Shown piece after piece: positions 1-13,095 of a stretch of 64,000 nucleotides of DNA. Under the pieces are notes generated by a model. The model did no database searches, was not told where the DNA came from, and saw only the letters and a list, made by a program, of their open reading frames with translations. Source of the stretch: Osmia lignaria lignaria (taxonomy: Eukaryota > Arthropoda > Insecta > Hymenoptera > Megachilidae); contig NW_027478162.1 of the NCBI RefSeq assembly GCF_051020975.1, positions 16,864,001-16,928,000 on the forward strand, in the 5' to 3' direction. Position numbers and translations under genes: made by a program. Position 1 is the first letter of the stretch, and every line of letters begins with the position of its first letter.

Positions 1-213
1 GCACTATTGCGAGCTGTAAATGCCACTTTCAGCTTAGCTGTGCAGAAGAAGAACAACAAGAAGAAGAAATATCTCGAAATATGTCCGTCAGGCCCCTTCC
101 CTTGAGATATATCTGCAAATATCTCGGAAACGAAGCGAGCTATGGCAAAATGTTAAGAGACCTTTTTTGTAGAGAATTATGTTTCCTACAATTTATGTTC
201 TATGATATTTTTT
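1..213 (+). repeat. Partial satellite monomer at left edge
   Basis: The window opens inside a monomer, at about monomer position 110. From about base 34 this fragment is identical to the corresponding part of the second 17-monomer HOR copy (from about 5508). Bases 17, 29 and 33 differ from 5491, 5503 and 5507, so the left edge of the duplicated block lies near base 34. Confidence 0.95.
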
Positions 214-3200
214 GATCAGAAGCGTAGTTTTCGAGATATATCGAGATATTTAAAAGTTCCGAAGCCGCACCAACATAATAGAGATACAGAAACACCGTGG
301 CCCCTTTCTTTGAGATAACTCTGCACTATTGCGAGCTGCAAATGCCACTTCCAGCTTAGCTGTGCAGAAGAAGAACAACAAGAAGAAGAAATATCCCGAA
401 ATATGTCCGTCATCCCCCTTCCCTTGAGATAAATCTGCAAATATCTCGGAAACGAAGAGAGCTATGGCAAAATGTTAAGAGACCTTTTTTGTAGAGAATT
501 AAGTTTCCTACAATTTATGTTGTATGATATTTTTTGATCAGAAGCGTAGTTTTCGAGATATATCGAGATATTTAAAAGTTCCGAAGCCGCACCAACATAA
601 TAGAGATACAGAAACACCGTGGCCCCTTTCTTTGAGATAACTCTGCACTAGTGCGAGCCGCAAATGCCACTTTCAGCTTAGCTGTGCAGAAGAAGAACAA
701 CAAGAAGAAGAAATATCTCGAAATATGTCCGTCATGCCCCTTCCCTTCAGATATATCTGCAAATATCTCGGAAACGAAGCGAGCTATGGCAAAATGTTAA
801 GAGACCTTTTTTGTAGAGAATTATGTTTCCTACAATTTATGTTCTATGATATTTTTTGATCAGAAGCGTAGTTTTCGAGATATATCGAGATATTTAAAAG
901 TTCCGAAGCCGCACCAACATAATAGAGATACAGAAACACCGTGGCCCCTTTCTTTGAGATAACTCTGCACTAGTGCGAGCCGCAAATGCCACTTCCAGCT
1001 TAGCTGTGCAGAAGAAGAACAACAAGAAGAAGAAATATCTCGAAATATGTCCGTCAGGCCCCTTCCCTTGAGATAAATCTGCAAATATCTCGGAAACGAA
1101 GCGAGCTATGGCAAAATGTTAAGAGACCTTTTTTGTAGAGAATTAAGTTTCCTACTTTTTATGTTCTATGATATTTTTTGATCAGATGCGTAGTTCTCGA
1201 GATATATCAAGATATTTAAAAGTTCCGAAGCCGCACCAACATAATAGAGATACAGAAACACCGTCGCCCCTTTCTTTGAGATAACTTTGCACTATTGCGA
1301 GCTGTAAATGCCACTTCCAGCTTAGCTGTGCAGAAGAGGTACAACAAGAAGAAGAAATATCTCGAAATATGTCCGTCAGGCCCCTTCCCTTGAGATATAT
1401 CTGCAAATATCTCGGAAACGAAGCGAGCTATGGCAAAATGTTAAGAGACCTTTTTTGTAGAGAATTATGGTTCCTACAATTTATGTTCTATGATATTTCT
1501 TGATCAGAAGCGTAGTTTTCGAGATATATCGAGATATTTAAAAGTTCCGAAGCCGCACCAACATAATAGAGATACAGAAACACCGTGGCCCCTTTCTTTG
1601 AGATAACTCTGCACTAGTGCGAGCCGCAAATGCCACTTCCAGCTTAGCTGTGCAGAAGAAGAACAACAAGAAGAAGAAATATCTCGAAATATGTCCGTCA
1701 GGCCCCTTCCCTTGAGATAAATCTGCAAATATCTCGGAAACGAAGCGAGCTATGGCAAAATGTTAAGAGACCGTTTTTGTAGAGAATTAAGTTTCCTACT
1801 TTTTATGTTCTATGATATTTTTTGATCAGATGCGTAGTTCTCGAGATATATCAAGATATTTAAAAGTTCCGAAGCCGCACCAACATAATAGAGATACAGA
1901 AACACCGTGGCCCCTTTCTTTGAGATAACTCTGCACTAGTGCGAGCCGCAAATGCCACTTTCAGCTTAGCTGTGCAGAAGAAGAACAACAAGAAGAAGAA
2001 ATATCTCGAAATATGTCCGTCATGCCCCTTCCCTTCAGATATATCTGCAAATATCTCGGAAACGAAGCGAGCTATGGCAAAATGCTAAGAGACCTTTTTT
2101 GTAGAGAATTATGTTTCCTACAATTTATGTTCTATGATATTTTTTGATCAGAAGCGTAGTTTTCGAGATATATCGAGATATTTAAAAGTTCCGAAGCCGC
2201 ACCAACATAATAGAGATACAGAAACACCGTGGCCCCTTTCTTTGAGATAACTCTGCACTAGTGCGAGCCGCAAATGCCACTTCCAGCTTAGCTGTGCAGA
2301 AGAAGAACAACAAGAAGAAGAAATATCTCGAAATATGTCCGTCAGGCCCCTTCCCTTGAGATAAATCTGCAAATATCTCGGAAACGAAGCGAGCTATGGC
2401 AAAATGTTAAGAGACCTTTTTTGTAGAGAATTAAGTTTCCTACTTTTTATGTTCTATGATATTTTTTGATCAGAAGCCTAGTTCTCGAGATATATCAAGA
2501 TATTTAAAAGTTCCGAAGCCGCACCAACATAATAGAGATACAGAAACACCGTGGCCCCTTTCTTTGAGATAACTCTGCACTAGTGCGAGCCGCAAATGCC
2601 ACTTCCAGCTTAGCTGTGCAGAAGAAGAACAACAAGAAGAAGAAATATCTCGAAATATGTCCGTCAGGCCCCTTCCCTTGAGATAAATCTGCAAATATCT
2701 CGGAAACGAAGCGAGCTATGGCAAAATGTTAAGAGACCTTTTTTGTAGAGAATTAAGTTTCCTACTTTTTATGTTTCATGATATTTTTTGATCAGATGCG
2801 TAGTTCTCGAGATATATCAAGATATTTAAAAGTTCCGAAGCCGCACCAACATAATAGAGATACAGAAACACCGTCGCCCCTTTCTTTGAGATAACTTTGC
2901 ACTATTGCGAGCTGTAAATGCCACTTCCAGCTTAGCTGTGCAGAAGAAGTACAACAAGAAGAAGAAATATCTCGAAATATGTCCGTCAGGCCCCTTCCCT
3001 TGACATATATCTGCAAATATCTCGGAAACGAAGCGAGCTATGGCAAAATGTTAAGAGACCTTTTTTGTAGAGAATTATGTTTCCTACAATTTATGTTCTA
3101 TGATATTTTTTGATCAGAAGCGTAGTTTTCGAGATATATCGAGATATTTAAAAGTTCCAAAGCCGCACCAACATAATAGAGATACAGAAACACCGTGGCC

Positions 3201-5507
3201 CCTTTCTTTGAGATAACTCTGCACTAGTGCGAGCCGCAAATGCCACTTCCAGCTTAGCTGTGCAGAAGAAGAACAACAAGAAGAAGAAATATCTCGAAAT
3301 ATGTCCGTCAGGCCCCTTCCCTTGAGATAAATCTGCAAATATCTCGGAAAGGAAGCGAGCTATGGCAAAATGTTAAGAGACCTTTTTTGTAGAGAATTAA
3401 GTTTCCTACTTTTTATGTTCTATGATATTTTTTGATCAGATGTGTAGTTCTCGAGATATATCAAGATATTTAAAAGTTCCGAAGCCGCACCAACAGAATA
3501 GAGATACAGAAACACCGTGGCTCCTTTCTTTGAGATAACTCTGCACTATTGCGAGCTGGAAATGCCACTTCCAGTTTAGCTGTGCAGAAGAAGAACAACA
3601 AGAAGAAGAAATATCTCGAAATATGTCCGTCAGGCCCCTTCCCTTGAGATAAATCTGCAAATATCTCGGAAAGGAAGCGAGCTATGGCAAAATGTTAAGA
3701 GACCTTTTTTGTAGAGAATTAAGTTTCCTACTTTTTATGTTCTATGATATTTTTTGATCAGATGCGTAGTTCTCGAGATATATCAAGATATTTAAAAGTT
3801 CCGAAGCCGCACCAACATAATAGAGATACAGAAACACCGTGGCCCCTTTCTTTGAAATAACGCTGCACTAGTGCGAGCCGCAAATGCCACTTCCAGCTTA
3901 GCTGTGCAGAAGAAGAACAACAAGAAGAAGAAATATCTCGAAATATGTCCGTCAGGCCCCTTCCCTTGAGATAAATCTGCAAATATCTCGGAAACGAAGC
4001 GAGCTATGGCAAAATGTTAAGAGACCTTTTTTGTAGAGAATTAAGTTTCCTACTTTTTATGTTCTATGATATTTTTTGATCAGATGTGTAGTTCTCGAGA
4101 TATATCAAGATATTTAAAAGTTCCGAAGCCGCACCAACAGAATAGAGATACAGAAACACCGTGGCTCCTTTCTTTGAGATAACTCTGCACTATTGCGAGC
4201 TGGAAATGCCACTTCCAGTTTAGCTGTGCAGAAGAAGAACAACAAGAAGAAGAAATATCTCGAAATATGTCCGTCAGGCCCCTTCCCTTGAGATAAATCT
4301 GCAAATATCTCGGAAACGAAGCGAGCGATGGCAAAATGTTAAGAGACCTTTTTTGTAGAGAATTAAGTTTCCTACTTTTTATGTTCTATGATATTTTTTG
4401 ATCAGATGCGCAGTTCTCGAGATATATCAAGATATTTAAAAGTTCCGAAGCCGCACCAACATAATAGAGATACAGAAACACCGTGGCCCCTTTCTTTGAG
4501 ATAACTCTGCACTATTGCGAGCTGCAAATGCCACTTCCAGCTTAGCTGTGCAGAAGAAGAACAACAAGAAGAAGAAATATCTCGAAATATGTCCGTCAGG
4601 CCCTTTCCCTTCAGATAAATCTGCAAATATCTCGGAAACGAAGCGAGCTATGGCAAAATGCTAAGAGACCTTTTTTGTAGAGAATTATGTTTCCTACAAT
4701 TCATGTTCTATGATATTTTTTGATCAGAAGCGTAGTTTTCGAGATATATCGAGATATTTAAAAGTTCCGAAGTCGCACCAACATAATAGAGATACAGAAA
4801 CACCGTGGCCCCTTTCTTTGAGATAACTCTGCACTAGTGCGAGCCGCAAATGCCACTTCCAGCTTAGCTGTGCCGAAGAAGAACAACAAGAAGAAGAAAT
4901 ATCTCGAAATATGTCCGTCAGGCCCCTTCCCTTGAGATAAATCTGCAAATATCTCGGAAACGAAGCGAGCTATGGCAAAATGTTAAGAGACCTTTTTTGT
5001 AGAGAATTAAGTTTCCTACTTTTTATGTTCTATGATATTTTTTGATCAGATGCGTAGTTCTCGAGATATATCAAGATATTTAAAAGTTCCGAAGCCGCAC
5101 CAACATAATAGAGATACAGAAACACCGTCGCCCCTTTCTTTCAGATAACTTTGCACTATTGCGAGCCGCAAATGCCACTTCCAGCTTAGCTGTGCAGAAG
5201 AAGAACAACAAGAAGAAGAAATATCTCGAAATATGTCCGTCAGGCCCCTTCCCTTGAGATAAATCTGCAAATATCTCGGAAACGAAGCGAGCTATGGCAA
5301 AATGTTAAGAGACCTTTTTTGTAGAGAATTAAGTTTCCTACTTTTTATGTTCTATGATATTTTTTGATCAGATGTGTAGTTCTCGAGATATATCAAGATA
5401 TTTAAAAGTTCCGAAGCCGCACCAACAGAATAGAGATACAGAAACACCGTGGCTCCTTTCTTTGAGATAACTCTGCACTATTGCGAGCTGGAAATGCCAC
5501 TTCCAGT
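34..5507 (+). repeat. 17-monomer higher-order repeat, copy A (5,474 bp)
   Basis: Seventeen monomers in a fixed order recur 5,474 bp (17 x 322) downstream. Diagnostic private variants keep their order: GTCATCCCCC near 395, GAGGTACAAC near 1337, TTATGGTTCC near 1466, ATTTCTTGATC near 1497, GACCGTTTTTG near 1771, GAAGCCTAG near 2472, TTGACATATATC near 3000, GGAAAGGAAGC near 3347, AAATAACGCTGC near 3856, GCGAGCGATGG near 4322, GAAGTCGCACC near 4770 and GTGCCGAAG near 4871. Monomers are numbered 1 (from 214) to 17 (from 5366) in the other entries. Confidence 0.95.
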
Positions 5508-8500
5508 TTAGCTGTGCAGAAGAAGAACAACAAGAAGAAGAAATATCTCGAAATATGTCCGTCAGGCCCCTTCCCTTGAGATATATCTGCAAATATCTCG
5601 GAAACGAAGCGAGCTATGGCAAAATGTTAAGAGACCTTTTTTGTAGAGAATTATGTTTCCTACAATTTATGTTCTATGATATTTTTTGATCAGAAGCGTA
5701 GTTTTCGAGATATATCGAGATATTTAAAAGTTCCGAAGCCGCACCAACATAATAGAGATACAGAAACACCGTGGCCCCTTTCTTTGAGATAACTCTGCAC
5801 TATTGCGAGCTGCAAATGCCACTTCCAGCTTAGCTGTGCAGAAGAAGAACAACAAGAAGAAGAAATATCCCGAAATATGTCCGTCATCCCCCTTCCCTTG
5901 AGATAAATCTGCAAATATCTCGGAAACGAAGAGAGCTATGGCAAAATGTTAAGAGACCTTTTTTGTAGAGAATTAAGTTTCCTACAATTTATGTTGTATG
6001 ATATTTTTTGATCAGAAGCGTAGTTTTCGAGATATATCGAGATATTTAAAAGTTCCGAAGCCGCACCAACATAATAGAGATACAGAAACACCGTGGCCCC
6101 TTTCTTTGAGATAACTCTGCACTAGTGCGAGCCGCAAATGCCACTTTCAGCTTAGCTGTGCAGAAGAAGAACAACAAGAAGAAGAAATATCTCGAAATAT
6201 GTCCGTCATGCCCCTTCCCTTCAGATATATCTGCAAATATCTCGGAAACGAAGCGAGCTATGGCAAAATGTTAAGAGACCTTTTTTGTAGAGAATTATGT
6301 TTCCTACAATTTATGTTCTATGATATTTTTTGATCAGAAGCGTAGTTTTCGAGATATATCGAGATATTTAAAAGTTCCGAAGCCGCACCAACATAATAGA
6401 GATACAGAAACACCGTGGCCCCTTTCTTTGAGATAACTCTGCACTAGTGCGAGCCGCAAATGCCACTTCCAGCTTAGCTGTGCAGAAGAAGAACAACAAG
6501 AAGAAGAAATATCTCGAAATATGTCCGTCAGGCCCCTTCCCTTGAGATAAATCTGCAAATATCTCGGAAACGAAGCGAGCTATGGCAAAATGTTAAGAGA
6601 CCTTTTTTGTAGAGAATTAAGTTTCCTACTTTTTATGTTCTATGATATTTTTTGATCAGATGCGTAGTTCTCGAGATATATCAAGATATTTAAAAGTTCC
6701 GAAGCCGCACCAACATAATAGAGATACAGAAACACCGTCGCCCCTTTCTTTGAGATAACTTTGCACTATTGCGAGCTGTAAATGCCACTTCCAGCTTAGC
6801 TGTGCAGAAGAGGTACAACAAGAAGAAGAAATATCTCGAAATATGTCCGTCAGGCCCCTTCCCTTGAGATATATCTGCAAATATCTCGGAAACGAAGCGA
6901 GCTATGGCAAAATGTTAAGAGACCTTTTTTGTAGAGAATTATGGTTCCTACAATTTATGTTCTATGATATTTCTTGATCAGAAGCGTAGTTTTCGAGATA
7001 TATCGAGATATTTAAAAGTTCCGAAGCCGCACCAACATAATAGAGATACAGAAACACCGTGGCCCCTTTCTTTGAGATAACTCTGCACTAGTGCGAGCCG
7101 CAAATGCCACTTCCAGCTTAGCTGTGCAGAAGAAGAACAACAAGAAGAAGAAATATCTCGAAATATGTCCGTCAGGCCCCTTCCCTTGAGATAAATCTGC
7201 AAATATCTCGGAAACGAAGCGAGCTATGGCAAAATGTTAAGAGACCGTTTTTGTAGAGAATTAAGTTTCCTACTTCTTATATTCTATGATATTTTTTGAT
7301 CAGATGCGTAGTTCTCGAGATATATCAAGATATTTAAAAGTTCCGAAGCCGCACCAACATAATAGAGATACAGAAACACCGTGGCCCCTTTCTTTGAGAT
7401 AACTCTGCACTAGTGCGAGCCGCAAATGCCACTTTCAGCTTAGCTGTGCAGAAGAAGAACAACAAGAAGAAGAAATATCTCGAAATATGTCCGTCATGCC
7501 CCTTCCCTTCAGATATATCTGCAAATATCTCGGAAACGAAGCGAGCTATGGCAAAATGCTAAGAGACCTTTTTTGTAGAGAATTATGTTTCCTACAATTT
7601 ATGTTCTATGATATTTTTTGATCAGAAGCGTAGTTTTCGAGATATATCGAGATATTTAAAAGTTCCGAAGCCGCACCAACATAATAGAGATACAGAAACA
7701 CCGTGGCCCCTTTCTTTGAGATAACTCTGCACTAGTGCGAGCCGCAAATGCCACTTCCAGCTTAGCTGTGCAGAAGAAGAACAACAAGAAGAAGAAATAT
7801 CTCGAAATATGTCCGTCAGGCCCCTTCCCTTGAGATAAATCTGCAAATATCTCGGAAACGAAGCGAGCTATGGCAAAATGTTAAGAGACCTTTTTTGTAG
7901 AGAATTAAGTTTCCTACTTTTTATGTTCTATGATATTTTTTGATCAGAAGCCTAGTTCTCGAGATATATCAAGATATTTAAAAGTTCCGAAGCCGCACCA
8001 ACATAATAGAGATACAGAAACACCGTGGCCCCTTTCTTTGAGATAACTCTGCACTAGTGCGAGCCGCAAATGCCACTTCCAGCTTAGCTGTGCAGAAGAA
8101 GAACAACAAGAAGAAGAAATATCTCGAAATATGTCCGTCAGGCCCCTTCCCTTGAGATAAATCTGCAAATATCTCGGAAACGAAGCGAGCTATGGCAAAA
8201 TGTTAAGAGACCTTTTTTGTAGAGAATTAAGTTTCCTACTTTTTATGTTTCATGATATTTTTTGATCAGATGCGTAGTTCTCGAGATATATCAAGATATT
8301 TAAAAGTTCCGAAGCCGCACCAACATAATAGAGATACAGAAACACCGTCGCCCCTTTCTTTGAGATAACTTTGCACTATTGCGAGCTGTAAATGCCACTT
8401 CCAGCTTAGCTGTGCAGAAGAAGTACAACAAGAAGAAGAAATATCTCGAAATATGTCCGTCAGGCCCCTTCCCTTGACATATATCTGCAAATATCTCGGA

Positions 8501-10981
8501 AACGAAGCGAGCTATGGCAAAATGTTAAGAGACCTTTTTTGTAGAGAATTATGTTTCCTACAATTTATGTTCTATGATATTTTTTGATCAGAAGCGTAGT
8601 TTTCGAGATATATCGAGATATTTAAAAGTTCCAAAGCCGCACCAACATAATAGAGATACAGAAACACCGTGGCCCCTTTCTTTGAGATAACTCTGCACTA
8701 GTGCGAGCCGCAAATGCCACTTCCAGCTTAGCTGTGCAGAAGAAGAACAACAAGAAGAAGAAATATCTCGAAATATGTCCGTCAGGCCCCTTCCCTTGAG
8801 ATAAATCTGCAAATATCTCGGAAAGGAAGCGAGCTATGGCAAAATGTTAAGAGACCTTTTTTGTAGAGAATTAAGTTTCCTACTTTTTATGTTCTATGAT
8901 ATTTTTTGATCAGATGTGTAGTTCTCGAGATATATCAAGATATTTAAAAGTTCCGAAGCCGCACCAACAGAATAGAGATACAGAAACACCGTGGCTCCTT
9001 TCTTTGAGATAACTCTGCACTATTGCGAGCTGGAAATGCCACTTCCAGTTTAGCTGTGCAGAAGAAGAACAACAAGAAGAAGAAATATCTCGAAATATGT
9101 CCGTCAGGCCCCTTCCCTTGAGATAAATCTGCAAATATCTCGGAAAGGAAGCGAGCTATGGCAAAATGTTAAGAGACCTTTTTTGTAGAGAATTAAGTTT
9201 CCTACTTTTTATGTTCTATGATATTTTTTGATCAGATGCGTAGTTCTCGAGATATATCAAGATATTTAAAAGTTCCGAAGCCGCACCAACATAATAGAGA
9301 TACAGAAACACCGTGGCCCCTTTCTTTGAAATAACGCTGCACTAGTGCGAGCCGCAAATGCCACTTCCAGCTTAGCTGTGCAGAAGAAGAACAACAAGAA
9401 GAAGAAATATCTCGAAATATGTCCGTCAGGCCCCTTCCCTTGAGATAAATCTGCAAATATCTCGGAAACGAAGCGAGCTATGGCAAAATGTTAAGAGACC
9501 TTTTTTGTAGAGAATTAAGTTTCCTACTTTTTATGTTCTATGATATTTTTTGATCAGATGTGTAGTTCTCGAGATATATCAAGATATTTAAAAGTTCCGA
9601 AGCCGCACCAACAGAATAGAGATACAGAAACACCGTGGCTCCTTTCTTTGAGATAACTCTGCACTATTGCGAGCTGGAAATGCCACTTCCAGTTTAGCTG
9701 TGCAGAAGAAGAACAACAAGAAGAAGAAATATCTCGAAATATGTCCGTCAGGCCCCTTCCCTTGAGATAAATCTGCAAATATCTCGGAAACGAAGCGAGC
9801 GATGGCAAAATGTTAAGAGACCTTTTTTGTAGAGAATTAAGTTTCCTACTTTTTATGTTCTATGATATTTTTTGATCAGATGCGCAGTTCTCGAGATATA
9901 TCAAGATATTTAAAAGTTCCGAAGCCGCACCAACATAATAGAGATACAGAAACACCGTGGCCCCTTTCTTTGAGATAACTCTGCACTATTGCGAGCTGCA
10001 AATGCCACTTCCAGCTTAGCTGTGCAGAAGAAGAACAACAAGAAGAAGAAATATCTCGAAATATGTCCGTCAGGCCCTTTCCCTTCAGATAAATCTGCAA
10101 ATATCTCGGAAACGAAGCGAGCTATGGCAAAATGCTAAGAGACCTTTTTTGTAGAGAATTATGTTTCCTACAATTCATGTTCTATGATATTTTTTGATCA
10201 GAAGCGTAGTTTTCGAGATATATCGAGATATTTAAAAGTTCCGAAGTCGCACCAACATAATAGAGATACAGAAACACCGTGGCCCCTTTCTTTGAGATAA
10301 CTCTGCACTAGTGCGAGCCGCAAATGCCACTTCCAGCTTAGCTGTGCCGAAGAAGAACAACAAGAAGAAGAAATATCTCGAAATATGTCCGTCAGGCCCC
10401 TTCCCTTGAGATAAATCTGCAAATATCTCGGAAACGAAGCGAGCTATGGCAAAATGTTAAGAGACCTTTTTTGTAGAGAATTAAGTTTCCTACTTTTTAT
10501 GTTCTATGATATTTTTTGATCAGATGCGTAGTTCTCGAGATATATCAATATATTTAAAAGTTCCGAAGCCGCACCAACATAATAGAGATACAGAAACACC
10601 GTCGCCCCTTTCTTTCAGATAACTTTGCACTATTGCGAGCCGCAAATGCCACTTCCAGCTTAGCTGTGCAGAAGAAGAACAACAAGAAGAAGAAATATCT
10701 CGAAATATGTCCGTCAGGCCCCTTCCCTTGAGATAAATCTGCAAATATCTCGGAAACGAAGCGAGCTATGGCAAAATGTTAAGAGACCTTTTTTGTAGAG
10801 AATTAAGTTTCCTACTTTTTATGTTCTATGATATTTTTTGATCAGATGTGTAGTTCTCGAGATATATCAAGATATTTAAAAGTTCCGAAGCCGCACCAAC
10901 AGAATAGAGATACAGAAACACCGTGGCTCCTTTCTTTGAGATAACTCTGCACTATTGCGAGCTGGAAATGCCACTTCCAGT
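5508..10981 (+). repeat. 17-monomer higher-order repeat, copy B (5,474 bp)
   Basis: This is nearly an exact copy of bases 34-5507. Scanning by eye I found three substitutions: two near 7270-7280 (ACTTCTTATATTC against ACTTTTTATGTTC) and one near 10549 (CAATATATT against CAAGATATT). The copies fall out of register after about 11036, where GTCCGTTAGG replaces GTCCGTCAGG. Near identity over 5.4 kb implies a very recent tandem duplication, or an assembly artefact. Confidence 0.95.
5578..5599 (+). repeat. Short inverted repeat GAGATAT / ATATCTC (recurs in monomers)
   Basis: GAGATAT (5578-5584) and its reverse complement ATATCTC (5593-5599) flank an 8-base loop. Monomers reading GAGATATATCTGC have the 7-bp stem. 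The commoner GAGATAAATCTGC monomers keep a 6-bp stem with a 10-base loop. A second long-distance pair, TCGAGATAT (monomer 18-26) and ATATCTCGA (178-186), is also present. The structure can be read from sequence, but any function is unknown. Confidence 0.6.
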
Positions 10982-11161
10982 TTAGCTGTGCAGAAGAAGA
11001 ACAACAAGAAGAAGAAATATCTCGAAATATGTCCGTTAGGCCCCTTCCCTTGAGATAAACCTGCAAATATCTCGGAAACGAAGCGAGCTATGGCAAAATG
11101 TTGAGAGACTTTATTTGTAGAGAATTAAGTTTCCTACTTTTTATCTTCTATGATATTTTTT

Positions 11162-11483
11162 GATCAGATGCGTAGTTCTCGAGATATATCAAGATATTTA
11201 AAAGTTCCGAAGCCGCACCAACGGAATAGAGATACAGAAACACCGTGGCTCCTTTCTTTGAGATAACTCTGCACTATTGCGAGCTGGAAATGCCACTTCC
11301 AGTTTAGCTGTGCAGAAGAAGAACAACAAGAAGAAGAAATATCTCGAAATATGTCCGTCAGGCCCCTTCCCTTGAGATAAATCTGCAAATATCTCGGAAA
11401 CGAAGCGAGCTATGGCAAAATGTTAAGAGACCTTTTTTGTAGAGAATTAAGTTTCCTACTTTTTATGTTCTATGATATTTTTT
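11162..11483 (+). repeat. Satellite monomer between 17-mer copy B and its reshuffled tail
   Basis: This monomer carries the GGAAATG / CCAGTTTAG middle type found at HOR positions 11, 13 and 17, with a private CAACGGAATAG variant near 11220. It follows a monomer with a private GATAAACCTGC tail and GACTTTATTTG. Neither fits position 1 of a third 17-mer copy, so the HOR stops here. Confidence 0.7.
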
Positions 11484-11806
11484 GATCAGATGCGCAGTTC
11501 TCGAGATATATCAAGATATTTAAAAGTTCCGAAGCCGCACCAACATAATAGATAATACAGAAACACCGTGGCCCCTTTCTTTGAGATGACTCTGCACTAT
11601 TGCGAGCTGCAAATGCCACTTCCAGCTTAGCTGTGCAGAAGAAGAACAACAAGAAGAAGAAATATCTCGAAATATGTCCGTCAGGCCCTTTCCCTTCAGA
11701 TAAATCTGCAAATATCTCGGAAACGAAGCGAGCTATGGCAAAATACTAAGAGACCTTTTTTGTAGAGAATTATGTTTCCTACAATTTATGTTCTATGATA
11801 TTTTTT
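11484..11806 (+). repeat. 323-bp monomer (single-base insertion)
   Basis: CATAATAGATAATACAG replaces CATAATAGAGATACAG around 11548-11560, a net gain of one base. It is the only long monomer in the window. Apart from this change and GAGATGAC near 11584 it resembles 17-mer position 14. Confidence 0.9.
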
Positions 11807-13095
11807 GATCAGAAGCGTAGTTTTCGAGATATATCGAGATATTTAAAAGTTCCGAAGTCGCACCAACATAATAGAGATACAGAAACACCGTGGCCCCTTT
11901 CTTTGAGATAACTCTGCACTAGTGCGAGCCGCAAATGCCACTTCCAGCTTAGCTGTACCGAAGAAGAACAACAAGAAGAAGAAATATCTCGAAATATGTC
12001 CGTCAGGCCCCTTCCCTTGAGATAAATCTGCAAATATCTCGGAAACGAAGCGAGCTATGGCAAAATGTTAAGAGACCTTTTTTGTAGAGAATTAAGTTTC
12101 CTACTTTTTATGTTCTATGATATTTTTTGATCAGATGCGTAGTTCTCGAGATATATCAAGATATTTAAAAGTTCCGAAGCCGCACCAACATAATAGAGAT
12201 ACAGAAACACCGTCGCCCCTTTCTTTGAGATAACTTTGCACTATTGCGAGCTGTAAATGCCACTTCCAGCTTAGCTGTGCAGAAGAAGTACAACAAGAAG
12301 AAGAAATATCTCGAAATATGTCCGTCAGGCCCCTTCCCTTGACATATATCTGCAAATATCTCGGAAACGAAGCGAGCTATGGCAAAATGTTAAGAGACCT
12401 TTTTTGTAGAGAATTAAGTTTCCTACTTTTTATGTTCTATGATATTTTTTGATCAGATGCGCAGTTCTCGAGATATATCAAGATATTTAAAAGTTCCGAA
12501 GCCGCACCAACATAATAGAGATACAGAAACACCGTGGCCCCTTTCTTTGAGATAACTCTGCACTAGTGCGAGCCGCAAATGCCACTTCCAGCTTAGCTGT
12601 GCAGAAGAAGAACAACAAGAAGAAGAAATATCTCGAAATATGTCCGTCAGGCCCCTTCCCTTGAGATAAATCTGCAAATATCTCGGAAAGGAAGCGAGCT
12701 ATGGCAAAATGTTAAGAGACCTTTTTTGTAGAGAATTAAGTTTCCTACTTTTTATGTTCTACGATATTTTTTGATCAGATGCGTAGTTCTCGAGATATAT
12801 CAAGATATTTAAAAGTTCCGAAGCCGCACCAACATAATAGAGATACAGAAACACCGTGGCCCCTTTCTTTGAAATAACGCTGCACTAGTGCGAGCCGCAA
12901 ATGCCACTTCCAGCTTAGCTGTGCAGAAGAAGAACAACAAGAAGAAGAAATATCTCGAAATATGTCCGTCAGGCCCCTTCCCTTGAGATAAATCTGCAAA
13001 TATCTCGGAAACGAAGCGAGCTATGGCAAAATGTTAAGAGACCTTTTTTGTAGAGAATTAAGTTTCCTACTTTTTATGTTCTATGATATTTTTTG
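11484..13095 (+). repeat. Reshuffled fragments of the 17-mer HOR
   Basis: Five monomers match HOR positions 14, 15, 9, 10 and 12 in that order. Tags are GCCCTTTCCCTTCAG (14), GAAGTCGCACC with ACCGAAG (15), GAAGTACAAC with TTGACATATATC (9), GGAAAGGAAGC (10) and AAATAACGCTGC (12). The monomer from 12451 has a head like position 14 (GATGCGCAG) and a body like position 10, so it is a chimera. The block looks like the product of deletions and exchanges within a former 17-mer copy. Confidence 0.8.

Noticed and set aside
216..440. A 74-codon open frame on the minus strand, repeated in almost every monomer (about 190 similar frames)
   Set aside because: The first codon is TTG, not ATG, and no in-frame ATG is conserved. 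Differences between copies are often amino-acid changing, one-base indels break the frame in HOR copies, and there is no promoter, intron or poly(A) context. The frame persists because the monomers are alike. I regard it as non-coding.
4080..4334. Longer 84-codon and 99-codon versions of the minus-strand frame (also at 9554, 38515, 17529, 20104, 24918)
   Set aside because: They arise from a single substitution that removes an upstream TAG (CTATGG to CGATGG) or from the one-base deletion in H monomers. They also begin with TTG. No sign of selection or function.
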